From positions 1 through 64,000 of the forward strand of contig NZ_JAGJEH010000008.1 of assembly GCF_018100925.1 (NCBI RefSeq): a DNA stretch of 64,000 nt. The letters run 5' to 3'. Below the pieces are notes generated by a model that did not search any database, was not told the origin of the DNA, and saw nothing but the letters and a program-made list of their open reading frames with translations. This DNA comes from Pseudoalteromonas luteoviolacea (GTDB lineage: Bacteria > Pseudomonadota > Gammaproteobacteria > Enterobacterales > Alteromonadaceae). A program made the translations under genes and the position numbers. Of this stretch, positions 1 to 10,151 are shown in pieces (within the stretch, counting starts at the first letter, position 1; the number at the start of each line of letters is the position of its first letter).

Positions 1-1
1 C

Positions 2-3000
2 GGCCTTCGCGCTTCTAACTCAGCAGGCTACACCATCACGCAAGGCGCTACAGAGTATGTTGAAGGCCAAGATTATCTTGGTTCATCGGCTGATCAATTT
101 GGTTCAAACAGTGAGATCAAACTGGTTCTTGGTGAGCAAGCAGCACCTGAGCTTATCTTCACTGAACAACTAAGTACAGGCTACAAGTCAGTCTCAGGTC
201 GCGTATTTGTTGATATCAACCAAGATGGTACTAGCAACGGTAATGATTTTGTCCTTGCGGGGATTGAGATCCAATTAACAGGTCAGGATCTTTACGGTGA
301 AGCGGTGAATCTGCGCACCACAACCGATGCAAATGGCGCCTTTAACTTTGCAGGCCTTCGCGCTTCAAATGATGCAGGTTACACAGTTACTCAAGGTGAA
401 ACTGACTATGTTGAAGGCCAAGATTATCTTGGTTCATCGGCTGATCAATTTGGTTCAAATAGTGAGATCAAACTGGTTCTTGGTGAGCAAGCAGCACCTG
501 AGCTTATCTTCACTGAGCAACTAAGCGCTGGCGACAAATCAATATCAGGTCGCGTATTTGTTGATATCAACCAAGATGGTACCAATAACGGGAATGATTT
601 TGTCCTTGCGGGGATTGAGATCCAGCTAACAGGTCAGGATCTTTACGGTGAAGCGGTGAATCTGCATACCTCAACCGATGCAAATGGCGTGTTTAACTTT
701 GCGAGTCTTCGCGCATCAAATTCGGCTGGCTACACAGTTACTCAAGGTGAAACTGACTATGTTGAAGGCCAAGATTATCTTGGTTCATCGGCTGATCAAT
801 TTGGTTCAAATAGTGAGATCAAACTGATACTGGGTGAGCAAGCTGCACCTGAACTTACTTTCACTGAGCAACTAAGCACTGGCGACAAGTCAATATCAGG
901 TCGTGTATTTGTCGATATCAACCAAGATGGTGCAAATAATGGTAATGACTTTGTCCTTGCAGGGATTGAGATCCAATTAACAGGTCAGGATCTTTACGGT
1001 GAAGCGGTGAACCTGCGCACCACAACTGATGAAAATGGCGTGTTTAACTTTGCAGGCCTTCGCGCATCAAATTCGGCTGGCTACACAGTTACTCAAGGTA
1101 CTACTGACTATGTTGAAGGCCAAGATTATCTTGGTTCAACGGCTGATCAATTTGGTTCAAACAGTGAGATCAAATTGATACTGGGTGAGCAAGCTGCACC
1201 TGAACTTATCTTCACTGAGCAACTAAGCACTGGCGACAAATCAATATCAGGTCGCGTATTTGTTGATATTAACCAAGATGGTACTAGTAACGGGAATGAC
1301 TTTGTCCTTGCGGGGATTGAGATCCAATTAACAGGGCAGGATCTTTACGGTGAAGCGGTGAATCTGCATACCTCAACCGATGCAAATGGCGCCTTTAACT
1401 TTGAGGGGCTTCGCGCATCAAATGATGCAGGTTACACAGTTACTCAAGGTACTACTGAGTATGTTGAAGGCCAAGATTATCTTGGTTCATCGGCTGATCA
1501 ATTTGGTTCAAACAGTGAGATCAAACTGTTATTAGGTGAGCAAGCTGCGCCTGAACTTATCTTCACTGAGCAACTAAGCACAGGCGACAAATCTGTATCA
1601 GGTCGCGTATTTGTCGATATCAACCAAGATGGAACCAACAACGGCAATGACTTTGCCCTTGCGGGGGTTGAGATCCAATTAACAGGTGAGGATCTTTACG
1701 GTGAAGCGGTGAACCTGCGTACCACAACCGATGAAAATGGCGCGTTTAACTTTGCTGGGCTTCGCGCTTCTAACTCAGCAGGCTTCACAGTTACCCAAGG
1801 TGAAACTGACTATGTTGAAGGCCAAGATTACTTAGGTTTAACAGCAGATCAGTTTGGATCACTAAGTGAAGTATTGGTAGCTCTTGGTCAAGAAGAGCAA
1901 ACAGGCAAAGAAGTTGTTTTCACTGAGCAACTAAGCACAGGCGACAAGTCAATATCAGGTCGTGTATTTGTTGATATCAACCAAGATGGTACTAGCAACG
2001 GGAATGACTTTGTCCTTGCGGGGATTGAGATCCAGTTAACAGGTCAGGATCTTTACGGTGAAGCGGTGAATCTGCGTACCTCAACCGATGAAAATGGCGC
2101 GTTTAACTTTACAGGTCTTCGCGCATCAAATTCGGCTGGCTACACAGTTACCCAAGGTGAAACTGACTATGTTGAAGGCCAAGATTATCTTGGTTCAGCG
2201 GCAGATCAATTTGGTTCAAACAGTGAGATCAAATTGATACTGGGTGAGCAAGCTGCACCTGAACTTATCTTCACTGAGCAACTTCATACAGACGCCAAAA
2301 TTTCCGGTAAAGTTTTTATTGATGCAAATAGCAATGGATTAATGGATGTTGATGAACTTGGATTAGCAGATATCACGATTACGCTCGGCGGTGTTTCCGC
2401 ATATGGAGAGGTGATTGAGATTGAAGCTAAAACCAGTAGTGACGGATCGTTTGTATTTGCCAATTTGGTAACAAGTAATGAGGAAGGCTACACCGTAACA
2501 CAAATACAGCCAGAACTATTTATTGATGGTCATGAGTCCCGTGATGGAGAGATAGTGTCTATAAATACCAACGACGTTTTCTCGATATCATTAGCTGCAA
2601 ACCAAGAAGTTGCTAATTTACACTTTGCTGAGTTGTACAAAGGTCGAATTGAGGGCGCAGTATTTGTTGATCGTAATCTTGATGGGCTACTAAACCGTAG
2701 TGATGATGCTATCTCAAATGTGGAAATTCAGCTCACAGGTATAAGTCACGCAGGTACTGATGTTAACTTCAAAACTGTAACTGATTCTGATGGCCGTTTT
2801 GAATTTACCCAATTGCCGAAAAGCGATGAACAAGGTTATCAACTAGTTCAAATTCAACCAGCTAATTATGTCGATGGTATCGATTATAAAAATGGAGTTC
2901 AGATTGCTGATTCAGATCAAACAGATGTGATCAGCGGATTGGTATTGGAGCAAGGTGCAGGACTAGCACAACAGAATTTCACTGAAGGCTTTGGTATTGC

Positions 3001-5926
3001 CATTAGTGGCCGCGTTTTTATTGATCAGACTGACTCGGGTCTATTCCCTGACAGTACGGAACTTGATGCAACAGACATTGCGATTGTTGGCTCTGAAATA
3101 CACTTAACTGGTGTTGATTATCAAGGCCACAGTATAGATCTTAGCGCGTTAACCAATGAACAGGGCGTGTATCGCTTTACTGATCTGCCGCCGAGCAATG
3201 AACTTGGCTATGTTGTAACTCAAACTCAGCAACCGCAATCATACCTAGATGGTCAAGAGTCTGCGCAGGGGAACGTGGTTACCAATTCAAAAGGGACAGA
3301 CAGTATCTCAATCGGCCAGGTGCTTGAAGTTAAGCACTATGCAAACTACGACTTTGCGGAGCTGCCAAGGGCGTCTATTGCGGGTGAGGTATGGGTGGAT
3401 GCAGATGAAAATGGCTTACTTGAAGATGGTGAAACTCTGCGTATTGGTGGCGTGGAAGTTAGTTTAACCGGGGCAACTTTAGACGGTATCGCAGTCGAAC
3501 GAAGTACTGTTTCGAATGAGCAGGGCTTGTATACCTTTGATTACCTATATCCAGGCACCTATCAAATTATCCAAAAACAGCCGAGTGCTTGGTTGGATGG
3601 AAAAGAGCAATTAGGCAATGCCGGTGGTGAGATCGGTGAGGATCAATTCACAGGGATATTAATTGAACTTGGTCAGCACGCTGTGGGATACAACTTTGCT
3701 GAACGTGGCAGTGATTTAGCTGGTCGTGTATATGTAGATCTCAATGATGATGGTGTGCAAGACACATATGAGATGGGTTTGCGCGATGTGAAGCTAACTA
3801 TTTCAGGAGCTGATCTTGATGGCCAACCTGTGAGTCGTGACATTTTTACAGATGCCTATGGACGTTATGAGTTTGAAGATCTGCCGCTAAGTAGTGTTGA
3901 TGGATTCACAGTAACAGAATACCAGCCTGAAAATACACAAGATGGTCTAGATAGTGTTGGAAACATTGGCGGTGTATTGGGCGATGACCAGATCTCCGCT
4001 ATCCATATAGAACGTCATGTAACCAAAGCACACTCATACAATTTTGGTGAGCAATTGATGGATCCTGCCAGTATCTCAGGCATGGTTTGGTTGGATAAAA
4101 ACCATAATCGGGAGGAAGATGATAGCAACGGACAAGGTGGTTGGATCGTAGAACTACTACCAGATCCAATGACAGGAGAAGGAAATCCTTTAGATGCTGA
4201 GCCTCTGGCGATTGTGGAATCTGATGGTAACGGTCAATACACCTTTAATGGCTTACCAGTAGGTACTTATGAAGTACGCTTTAGGCATCCACAAGGTGGC
4301 GTAATTTACGGCCTTCCTGTTTCCGATGATCCAGATGCCAGTACTGAAAAAGGGACTATTTTAAATCTGCGCGTTAGTGCTGGCGAGCAAGTTGAGAATC
4401 AATCATTGCCAGTGGACCCTTCGGGCGTGATTTACGATTCAGAGCTGAGAAAGCCTATTAAGGGTGCAAAAATTAAGATCACAGGCCCGAGTGGTTTTGA
4501 GCCTGATCTGCATTTAGTGGGTGGTTCGGCGAATGTAGAGCAAACTACCAGCGATGATGGGTACTATCAATTCTTACTCTTTGCGCAAGCTCCTGCTGGC
4601 GTGTATGAGCTGCATGTTACTGAGCCTAATGGCTATCAAAGCGGCGGATCGAAGCGTCTACCTGTGTGTGCGAACACACTCAAAGTCGGCGCTCGAGAAT
4701 TACCAATTACTATTTTTGTTGAAGAAACTGTGCCAACTTTGGATGCGCCCGAGCATATTGCAACTCAGTGTGCGAATCATTCAGATCAAGCGCTGCAAGA
4801 CATGCATACTACTCAGTACTATCAGAGCTTCTACATTGAGCCTAAGTTACCGTCGGGCAATGTGGTAAACAACCATATTCCACTCGATGCATTTGGCGAA
4901 GATCTGGTGCATGTCAGTAAGCAGGCGCTCAAGCAAGATGTTGTGATTGGGGAGTTGGTGCCATATCGCATTAAAGTGACCAACCAATCAGAAATGGAGC
5001 TGTCACCACTGGCATTTATTGATCAGCTTCCCGCCGGCCTTAAATATGTTGCGGGCAGTGCAAAAGTGGATGGTCTAGCTATGGAGCCTGAACAGCGCGG
5101 CAGGCAATTGCGCTGGGCTGGTAAATCTCTACAACCAGAGCAGTCGGTGATGATCGAGTTGATCGTAGTGGTGGGGACCGGTGTCAGCGAAGGTAAATAT
5201 ATCAATCAGGCTTGGGTCGAGTTTATTGGAGGCCTTTACCAAACTGGCTCCGGCAACCGAATTTCAAATATTGGTGAAGCGACCGTAAGAGTTGTTCCAG
5301 ATCCCATTTTTGATTGTAGCGATCTGATGGGTAAAGTATTTGATGATCATAATCGCAATGGAATTCAAGAGTCTGGTGAGCCTGGGTTACCAGCAATTCG
5401 TTTAGCTACGGCGCAAGGCCTTTGGATAACGACAGATCAACATGGTCGCTATCATTTAGCGTGTGCGGATATTCCACATGCTGTTCGAGGTGGCAACTTT
5501 ATCGTGAAACTGGATGAGCGTAGCTTACCTTCGGGATATCGTGTTATCAGTGAAAATCCACGAGTAGTACGCTTAACACGCGGTAAATCACACCAACTTG
5601 ACTTTGCTGCGAGTATCCATAAAGTAGCGCGCATTGAAATCACAGCTGAGTTATTTGACGGTGAGGCAATCATGCCTGAGTATCTGTCTCGTCTAACGCA
5701 GCTAATGGATGCACTAGGTAAAACACCGACAGTTATTCGTATTGCATATCAACAATCTGAATTAGAACAAACCACTGAGGCACAGCGTAAATCTCAATTG
5801 CTACTTGATTGGATCCAAATACAAGTCGCAGAGCGCGAGCTTCCTATCACAATTGAAACGGAAATGATCCCATTTTTTATTCCAGCTTTACCTGCCCACC
5901 AGCAGCTTGGAGGCAGCGATGACTAA
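2..5926 (+). CDS. Giant SdrD B-like repeat surface/secreted protein, 5' end missing
   Basis: The reading frame is open from the first bases, so the N-terminus and any signal peptide lie upstream and an internal Met at 305 is not the start. About 1,970 codons are visible. They hold six near-identical Ig-like units of about 117 residues (motifs SGRVFVDINQDG, LAGIEIQLTG, YVEGQDYLG), then at least six diverged units beginning near 2297, 2647, 3002, 3376, 3718 and 4073, a DUF11-like segment (about 4910-5290) and one more SdrD B-like unit near 5327. The Asp/Asn-rich DxNxDG loops are typical calcium sites of SdrD B-like domains (family knowledge). The last 90 residues contain a stretch resembling a degenerate OmpA-like domain. 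The gene overlaps the next by 8 nt (ATGACTAA), so both are probably one operon. A role as adhesin or surface filament is inferred; the exact function is unknown. Confidence 0.88.
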   Translation, partial: GLRASNSAGYTITQGATEYVEGQDYLGSSADQFGSNSEIKLVLGEQAAPELIFTEQLSTGYKSVSGRVFVDINQDGTSNGNDFVLAGIEIQLTGQDLYGEAVNLRTTTDANGAFNFAGLRASNDAGYTVTQGETDYVEGQDYLGSSADQFGSNSEIKLVLGEQAAPELIFTEQLSAGDKSISGRVFVDINQDGTNNGNDFVLAGIEIQLTGQDLYGEAVNLHTSTDANGVFNFASLRASNSAGYTVTQGETDYVEGQDYLGSSADQFGSNSEIKLILGEQAAPELTFTEQLSTGDKSISGRVFVDINQDGANNGNDFVLAGIEIQLTGQDLYGEAVNLRTTTDENGVFNFAGLRASNSAGYTVTQGTTDYVEGQDYLGSTADQFGSNSEIKLILGEQAAPELIFTEQLSTGDKSISGRVFVDINQDGTSNGNDFVLAGIEIQLTGQDLYGEAVNLHTSTDANGAFNFEGLRASNDAGYTVTQGTTEYVEGQDYLGSSADQFGSNSEIKLLLGEQAAPELIFTEQLSTGDKSVSGRVFVDINQDGTNNGNDFALAGVEIQLTGEDLYGEAVNLRTTTDENGAFNFAGLRASNSAGFTVTQGETDYVEGQDYLGLTADQFGSLSEVLVALGQEEQTGKEVVFTEQLSTGDKSISGRVFVDINQDGTSNGNDFVLAGIEIQLTGQDLYGEAVNLRTSTDENGAFNFTGLRASNSAGYTVTQGETDYVEGQDYLGSAADQFGSNSEIKLILGEQAAPELIFTEQLHTDAKISGKVFIDANSNGLMDVDELGLADITITLGGVSAYGEVIEIEAKTSSDGSFVFANLVTSNEEGYTVTQIQPELFIDGHESRDGEIVSINTNDVFSISLAANQEVANLHFAELYKGRIEGAVFVDRNLDGLLNRSDDAISNVEIQLTGISHAGTDVNFKTVTDSDGRFEFTQLPKSDEQGYQLVQIQPANYVDGIDYKNGVQIADSDQTDVISGLVLEQGAGLAQQNFTEGFGIAISGRVFIDQTDSGLFPDSTELDATDIAIVGSEIHLTGVDYQGHSIDLSALTNEQGVYRFTDLPPSNELGYVVTQTQQPQSYLDGQESAQGNVVTNSKGTDSISIGQVLEVKHYANYDFAELPRASIAGEVWVDADENGLLEDGETLRIGGVEVSLTGATLDGIAVERSTVSNEQGLYTFDYLYPGTYQIIQKQPSAWLDGKEQLGNAGGEIGEDQFTGILIELGQHAVGYNFAERGSDLAGRVYVDLNDDGVQDTYEMGLRDVKLTISGADLDGQPVSRDIFTDAYGRYEFEDLPLSSVDGFTVTEYQPENTQDGLDSVGNIGGVLGDDQISAIHIERHVTKAHSYNFGEQLMDPASISGMVWLDKNHNREEDDSNGQGGWIVELLPDPMTGEGNPLDAEPLAIVESDGNGQYTFNGLPVGTYEVRFRHPQGGVIYGLPVSDDPDASTEKGTILNLRVSAGEQVENQSLPVDPSGVIYDSELRKPIKGAKIKITGPSGFEPDLHLVGGSANVEQTTSDDGYYQFLLFAQAPAGVYELHVTEPNGYQSGGSKRLPVCANTLKVGARELPITIFVEETVPTLDAPEHIATQCANHSDQALQDMHTTQYYQSFYIEPKLPSGNVVNNHIPLDAFGEDLVHVSKQALKQDVVIGELVPYRIKVTNQSEMELSPLAFIDQLPAGLKYVAGSAKVDGLAMEPEQRGRQLRWAGKSLQPEQSVMIELIVVVGTGVSEGKYINQAWVEFIGGLYQTGSGNRISNIGEATVRVVPDPIFDCSDLMGKVFDDHNRNGIQESGEPGLPAIRLATAQGLWITTDQHGRYHLACADIPHAVRGGNFIVKLDERSLPSGYRVISENPRVVRLTRGKSHQLDFAASIHKVARIEITAELFDGEAIMPEYLSRLTQLMDALGKTPTVIRIAYQQSELEQTTEAQRKSQLLLDWIQIQVAERELPITIETEMIPFFIPALPAHQQLGGSDD
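193..2290 (+). repeat. Six tandem near-identical 351-357 bp coding repeats
   Basis: The GATATCAACCAAGATGG-like motif recurs at 211, 562, 913, 1264, 1615 and 1972. Spacing is exactly 351 bp four times and then 357 bp, because the fifth unit carries a two-codon insertion in the variant end LGQEEQTGKEVV. The tail of another copy occupies 2-192, so the array continues upstream. Copies differ by scattered substitutions only, which points to recent duplication or gene conversion. Units downstream of 2290 are much more diverged. Confidence 0.95.
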
Positions 5927-8900
5927 TCGATTCTTGCTGAGCAAAATTTCGCTTTTGTGTGCAGCGGCTTATGCCTCTGTACCATCAATGAGCTATGCCT
6001 TTATCGACGCTGTTAACGACAGCAAAGTGACGTCTGCGGCAGGTAATACTGAACGGGTGATAGTGCAAAAGCACTTTGTGTTTAGTGGGTTGGATGAACC
6101 CAAGGCCAAAACTGTCGAAATAGAGCGAACGGTTAAAGATGACAAGTCAGCTCAATTCGTAAAAGACTCTGCAATTCGCTTTGTTTCTGGTAAGCACTAC
6201 TTAACAGGCACTACTAAACTTGAAATGGATCGCATCATTGGTTTTTTGCAAGGCAAGCAAGATATTAAATTGCATTTTATAGGCCATGCGGATTCACAAG
6301 GTCTCAGTGCCAATGCACGTAAGATTTATAAAACCAACCAGGGTTTATCTGAGCACCGAGCTAATATTGTGGCGGATTATTTCCGTCATCAGCTCAACCT
6401 TGAGTCTTCTTCAACAACAATGGAAGGTCGCTCCAATCGCGAGCCGGTGGCTAGTAATGCTACTTTAGCTGGGATGGCGAGAAACCGGCGAGTTGAAGTA
6501 ATTGCGGTTTATACCGAAACGCGAGTGGTCAAAGCGACGCAAGTGATTGCACCGCCACAGCGCCAAAAACTATGTGGTGATGTTACGGCAAACAAAGGGC
6601 CATTAAGTATCACCATAGATGGCCAAGCTTTTATGGATGAAGATGTCGCCAATAATGCAGATGATCAGCGTTGCGCAGATATCAGTTTAGAGCGTTTTGA
6701 TCTACAGCTTAAATATGAACCGCTCAATATATTACCCAAATTAAATATACAACATGCACTGACAAAATCAGGCAATACACTGATGTTGCATCTAAAAGGC
6801 TACAGTAATTATCAGAGCTTCTTTGACTACGCAGAGGTACAGATCCTTGTTCCGCAAAGTGATAAAGTTCTGGCAAAAGTTGCGCTGGATGACACATTGT
6901 CAGGCCGCTGGCGGTTACCTAGCAATATGTTGGGTATGAGTCTTAACTACCGTTTAAAAGTGTACAACAAGCAAGGTCGATTTGATGAAACCAGCCTTGC
7001 GCAAGCTGATTTTAAACCACGCTATGCCGTCGATAGCGACAAGCTCGAAGGGTATTTAATGTCGGGCTATGGCAAGTCAATGCTGGCCAAACAAAATATC
7101 AAGATCGCGGGTGGTGCATTGACCTTATATGGTGAGCAGGTCCCTGACCATCATCGTGTTTACTTTCTAGGAAGGGTGGTTGCGGTTAACCGAGAGCGCA
7201 AGTTCGTCCATCAAGAAATCGTGCACAGCGGTATTCACCGAGCAGAAGTTGCAGTGCTAAATGCCGAAGGTGAAGGGCGTTTAATTCATCGTGATCTCGA
7301 GTTGCCAAAAAGCGATTGGTTTTATGTGGCATTGGCTGATCTAACAATTGGGCAAAACAGCCATAATGGGCCAGTTGAATTGCTCAGTGCTGATCATAAT
7401 CAAGATGGCAATGTTTTTGCTGAAGGCCGTTTAAGTGGTTATATCACGGGTAAATGGCAAGATGAGTACAAGGTGACTGCACGGGTAGACACGCAGGAGC
7501 AGGGATTGAACAAGTTATTGTCTGGACTCCATGAAAAAGACCCTAAAAGTTTATTCCGTCGCCTTGAAGAAGAGCAGCATCCCACCGAGTACGGTGATGA
7601 CTCGACTGTAATGGATGATGCACCAAGCAATGGTAAAGTGTATTTAAAAGTCGAGAAATCTCAGTCTCACGTGCTTTGGGGGAATTTTAATACCTCGTTC
7701 AACGATACCGAGCTGGCACGTGTTGAGCGTGGTTTATATGGTTTACAGTTGCAATATTTAACGGATGAGCTTACCACTGCGGGTGATAACCAATCTCAGG
7801 TTCATTTATATGGCGCAGAGGCTGAAACGCTAGGTGCTTATGAGTCTCATCGCTCAACAGGCGGCTCTCTTTACTACCTTAAAAACCAAGATATTGTTCA
7901 AGGCTCTGAGCAAATCGCTGTTGAGGTCCGTGATAAAATTACCGGTTTGGTGTTAGTTAGGCGAGGACTTATTGCTGGCCAAGATTATGATATTGATGCA
8001 CTACAAGGTCGTGTGTTATTGAATCGACCACTCTCTTCGTTCCAGCAGGATGATTTACTCGTTCGCACCGCTAGTTTGGACAGTAACCCAGTCTATTTGG
8101 TAGCGCAATATGAATACACGCCGGGGATCAATGGCTTAGATAACTTGACCTATGGTGCTCGTTTGAGCCATTGGTTAACTGATACAATACAAGTGGGTAC
8201 CACGCTCAACCATCAAGAACAAGATTTGTTTGATGATCAGCTCATTGCTGTGGATGTTACTTACCGGCCTAGTGATACGGCTTATATCAAAATTGAAGCT
8301 GCGCAAACAGAGGGGGTTGGCAATACACTTAACTCGTTAACCGGTGGTATTGATTTTGAGCAGCAACAATCGAGTGAAATGGGTCAATCAGCAACGGGAA
8401 AAAGAATTGAAGCAGCATTCGAATTTTCTGATATTGGGTTGGATGAGCAAGGACATGGTCAATTTTATTGGCAACAACTTGAGGCTGGGTTTAACTCTAC
8501 GGGTCAAATAAGCCAAGTCAATAGCCATGCAATTGGCACATTTTGGCAATGGCAAATCGAAGACGATCATGCCATTCAGCTCAAAGTGGATGATCAAAAA
8601 GCAGATAGTCAACAACGTAGGCAGGCTGCTGAGCTAGGTTATGTTTATCAATTGAACGACGATTGGCAAATTAGTAGCGCTGTACGCCAAGACAATAAAG
8701 AAAACCTTGCAGAGCAAAATAAGGAGCTTCAAACGCCCCAACTTGATGATGGCGAGCGCATTGATGCAATCGTGCAGCTTAATTACGACGGCAGTGAAAT
8801 GTGGCAGCCTTATGTTTATCTTCAAGGCACGCTCGTAAGAGAGCAAAGCCGACTAGCAAACAACCGAGTGGGTATCGGTACAGAGGTGCTGCTGACAGAC

Positions 8901-9995
8901 ACGCTGGCTGTCAATTCTGAGCTATCGCATGGCAATCTCGGTGAAGCGGGCAAACTCGGGGTTGATTGGCAATACCAAACTGGCAGCAATGCGTATGTTG
9001 AATACCGCGTTGACCCTGATGGGGGGGATTTATTTTCAACAGGAAGGCAAAAGAACTGGGTAACCGGTTCCAGACATAGGTTTAACGCTTCAACCAGTGT
9101 ATATGCAGAGCAAATTTGGCAGCAAGACAATCGACAAACAGGGCTAACTCATGCGTATGGCATCGAGCACGACTTTTTAGTTGGTTGGCAAGCAGGACTT
9201 GGTTTTGAGCAAGGTGAGCTTGAAAGCCGTGATGATATAATTGATCGCGATGTCACCACATTGTCTTTGGGCTACCAAACAGATTCCTGGCAGTGGCGTA
9301 GTGCGCTCGAATATCGTGAAGACAGTAACAGCACAGAAACCAGAACATCTTGGCTGGCTAGGCAGAACATCCACGCCAAACTCACAGCAGATTGGCGAGC
9401 GCAATTGCGAGTCGATTGGGCACAAAGTGATAGCTCTCGTGCTGAGAGTGAACCTGCCGGTGCACTCAATAGTGACTATACAGAAGCACAGTTTGGCGTT
9501 GCTTATCGTCCAATATCTGCGAGTCCCTGGTCTGGATTGGCAAGCTTTACTTATTTAGAAGACTTGGCTCCAGCATCACAGTTAAGCGGTATAGGTCTTG
9601 ATAATACACCTCAACAGCGCAGCCGAGTTTGGGCGTTGGATGTGAATTACCAGCTGACACCGCGCTGGCGCATTGGTACTAAATTGGCGCAGCGGCAAGG
9701 TGAGCTGAGAATGGGCCGTGACACCGGGCAGTGGTTTGACTCAGCGGCGACACTTGGCGTGTTACGTGCTGACTATCATTTGATGCATCAATGGGATGCA
9801 ACCCTTGAGTGGCGCTCTATGAGTGTTGATCGGGCTGAAGATCGCCGCTCAGGCGCCTTATTTGCGCTGCACCGACATGTAGGAGAGCACATGAAAATCG
9901 GCGTTGGTTATAACTTTACGGACTTCTCTGATGATTTAACGGATTTAGATTACGACTCAAAAGGGTGGTTTATCAACCTAGTTGGTAAGTTTTAA
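5919..9995 (+). CDS. OmpA-domain outer-membrane beta-barrel protein, partner of the giant repeat protein
   Basis: Start chosen at ATG 5919: GGAGG at 5909-5913 is well spaced, and the protein begins MTNRFLLSKISLLC, a signal peptide ending near SMSYA. An in-frame TTG at 5907 lies on the ribosome site and is less likely. The protein has about 1,358 residues. Residues about 60-155 form an OmpA-like peptidoglycan-binding domain (FIGHADSQG, LSEHRANIVADYF, ARNRRVEV). A middle region and a long C-terminal half rich in alternating aromatic and polar strands follow, ending GWFINLVGKF; the terminal Phe is typical of outer-membrane barrels. Its overlap with the giant repeat gene suggests that it anchors, exports or displays that protein. 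This pairing is inference from context. Confidence 0.85.
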   Translation: MTNRFLLSKISLLCAAAYASVPSMSYAFIDAVNDSKVTSAAGNTERVIVQKHFVFSGLDEPKAKTVEIERTVKDDKSAQFVKDSAIRFVSGKHYLTGTTKLEMDRIIGFLQGKQDIKLHFIGHADSQGLSANARKIYKTNQGLSEHRANIVADYFRHQLNLESSSTTMEGRSNREPVASNATLAGMARNRRVEVIAVYTETRVVKATQVIAPPQRQKLCGDVTANKGPLSITIDGQAFMDEDVANNADDQRCADISLERFDLQLKYEPLNILPKLNIQHALTKSGNTLMLHLKGYSNYQSFFDYAEVQILVPQSDKVLAKVALDDTLSGRWRLPSNMLGMSLNYRLKVYNKQGRFDETSLAQADFKPRYAVDSDKLEGYLMSGYGKSMLAKQNIKIAGGALTLYGEQVPDHHRVYFLGRVVAVNRERKFVHQEIVHSGIHRAEVAVLNAEGEGRLIHRDLELPKSDWFYVALADLTIGQNSHNGPVELLSADHNQDGNVFAEGRLSGYITGKWQDEYKVTARVDTQEQGLNKLLSGLHEKDPKSLFRRLEEEQHPTEYGDDSTVMDDAPSNGKVYLKVEKSQSHVLWGNFNTSFNDTELARVERGLYGLQLQYLTDELTTAGDNQSQVHLYGAEAETLGAYESHRSTGGSLYYLKNQDIVQGSEQIAVEVRDKITGLVLVRRGLIAGQDYDIDALQGRVLLNRPLSSFQQDDLLVRTASLDSNPVYLVAQYEYTPGINGLDNLTYGARLSHWLTDTIQVGTTLNHQEQDLFDDQLIAVDVTYRPSDTAYIKIEAAQTEGVGNTLNSLTGGIDFEQQQSSEMGQSATGKRIEAAFEFSDIGLDEQGHGQFYWQQLEAGFNSTGQISQVNSHAIGTFWQWQIEDDHAIQLKVDDQKADSQQRRQAAELGYVYQLNDDWQISSAVRQDNKENLAEQNKELQTPQLDDGERIDAIVQLNYDGSEMWQPYVYLQGTLVREQSRLANNRVGIGTEVLLTDTLAVNSELSHGNLGEAGKLGVDWQYQTGSNAYVEYRVDPDGGDLFSTGRQKNWVTGSRHRFNASTSVYAEQIWQQDNRQTGLTHAYGIEHDFLVGWQAGLGFEQGELESRDDIIDRDVTTLSLGYQTDSWQWRSALEYREDSNSTETRTSWLARQNIHAKLTADWRAQLRVDWAQSDSSRAESEPAGALNSDYTEAQFGVAYRPISASPWSGLASFTYLEDLAPASQLSGIGLDNTPQQRSRVWALDVNYQLTPRWRIGTKLAQRQGELRMGRDTGQWFDSAATLGVLRADYHLMHQWDATLEWRSMSVDRAEDRRSGALFALHRHVGEHMKIGVGYNFTDFSDDLTDLDYDSKGWFINLVGKF

Positions 9996-10151
9996 GTATT
10001 TACATTTTCTCCCAGAGTCCCAATAAGCCTAAAGTTAAATTATTGGGGCTCATCTCTTACTATTAAATTATGATGAGACAGTGCTCTTTGGTTAGGCCAT
10101 TAGTGTGTTTTGCGTTAGAATAAAGCTATAACTCCTTTACACAGTGTTTGC

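Noticed and set aside
5907..5918. TTG 5907 as start of the OmpA-barrel protein
   Set aside because: It overlaps the GGAGG ribosome site of the ATG at 5919, which begins a good signal peptide.
305..5926. Met at 305 as the true start of the giant repeat protein
   Set aside because: The same frame is open to the first bases and encodes the same repeat sequence, so the gene starts upstream of the window.
8822..9130. Leftward open frame inside the OmpA-barrel gene
   Set aside because: No ribosome site or family resemblance; the rightward frame is clearly coding.
10019..10046. Terminator after the OmpA-barrel gene
   Set aside because: Only a 7-bp AT-rich stem with a 14-nt loop and no T-tract.
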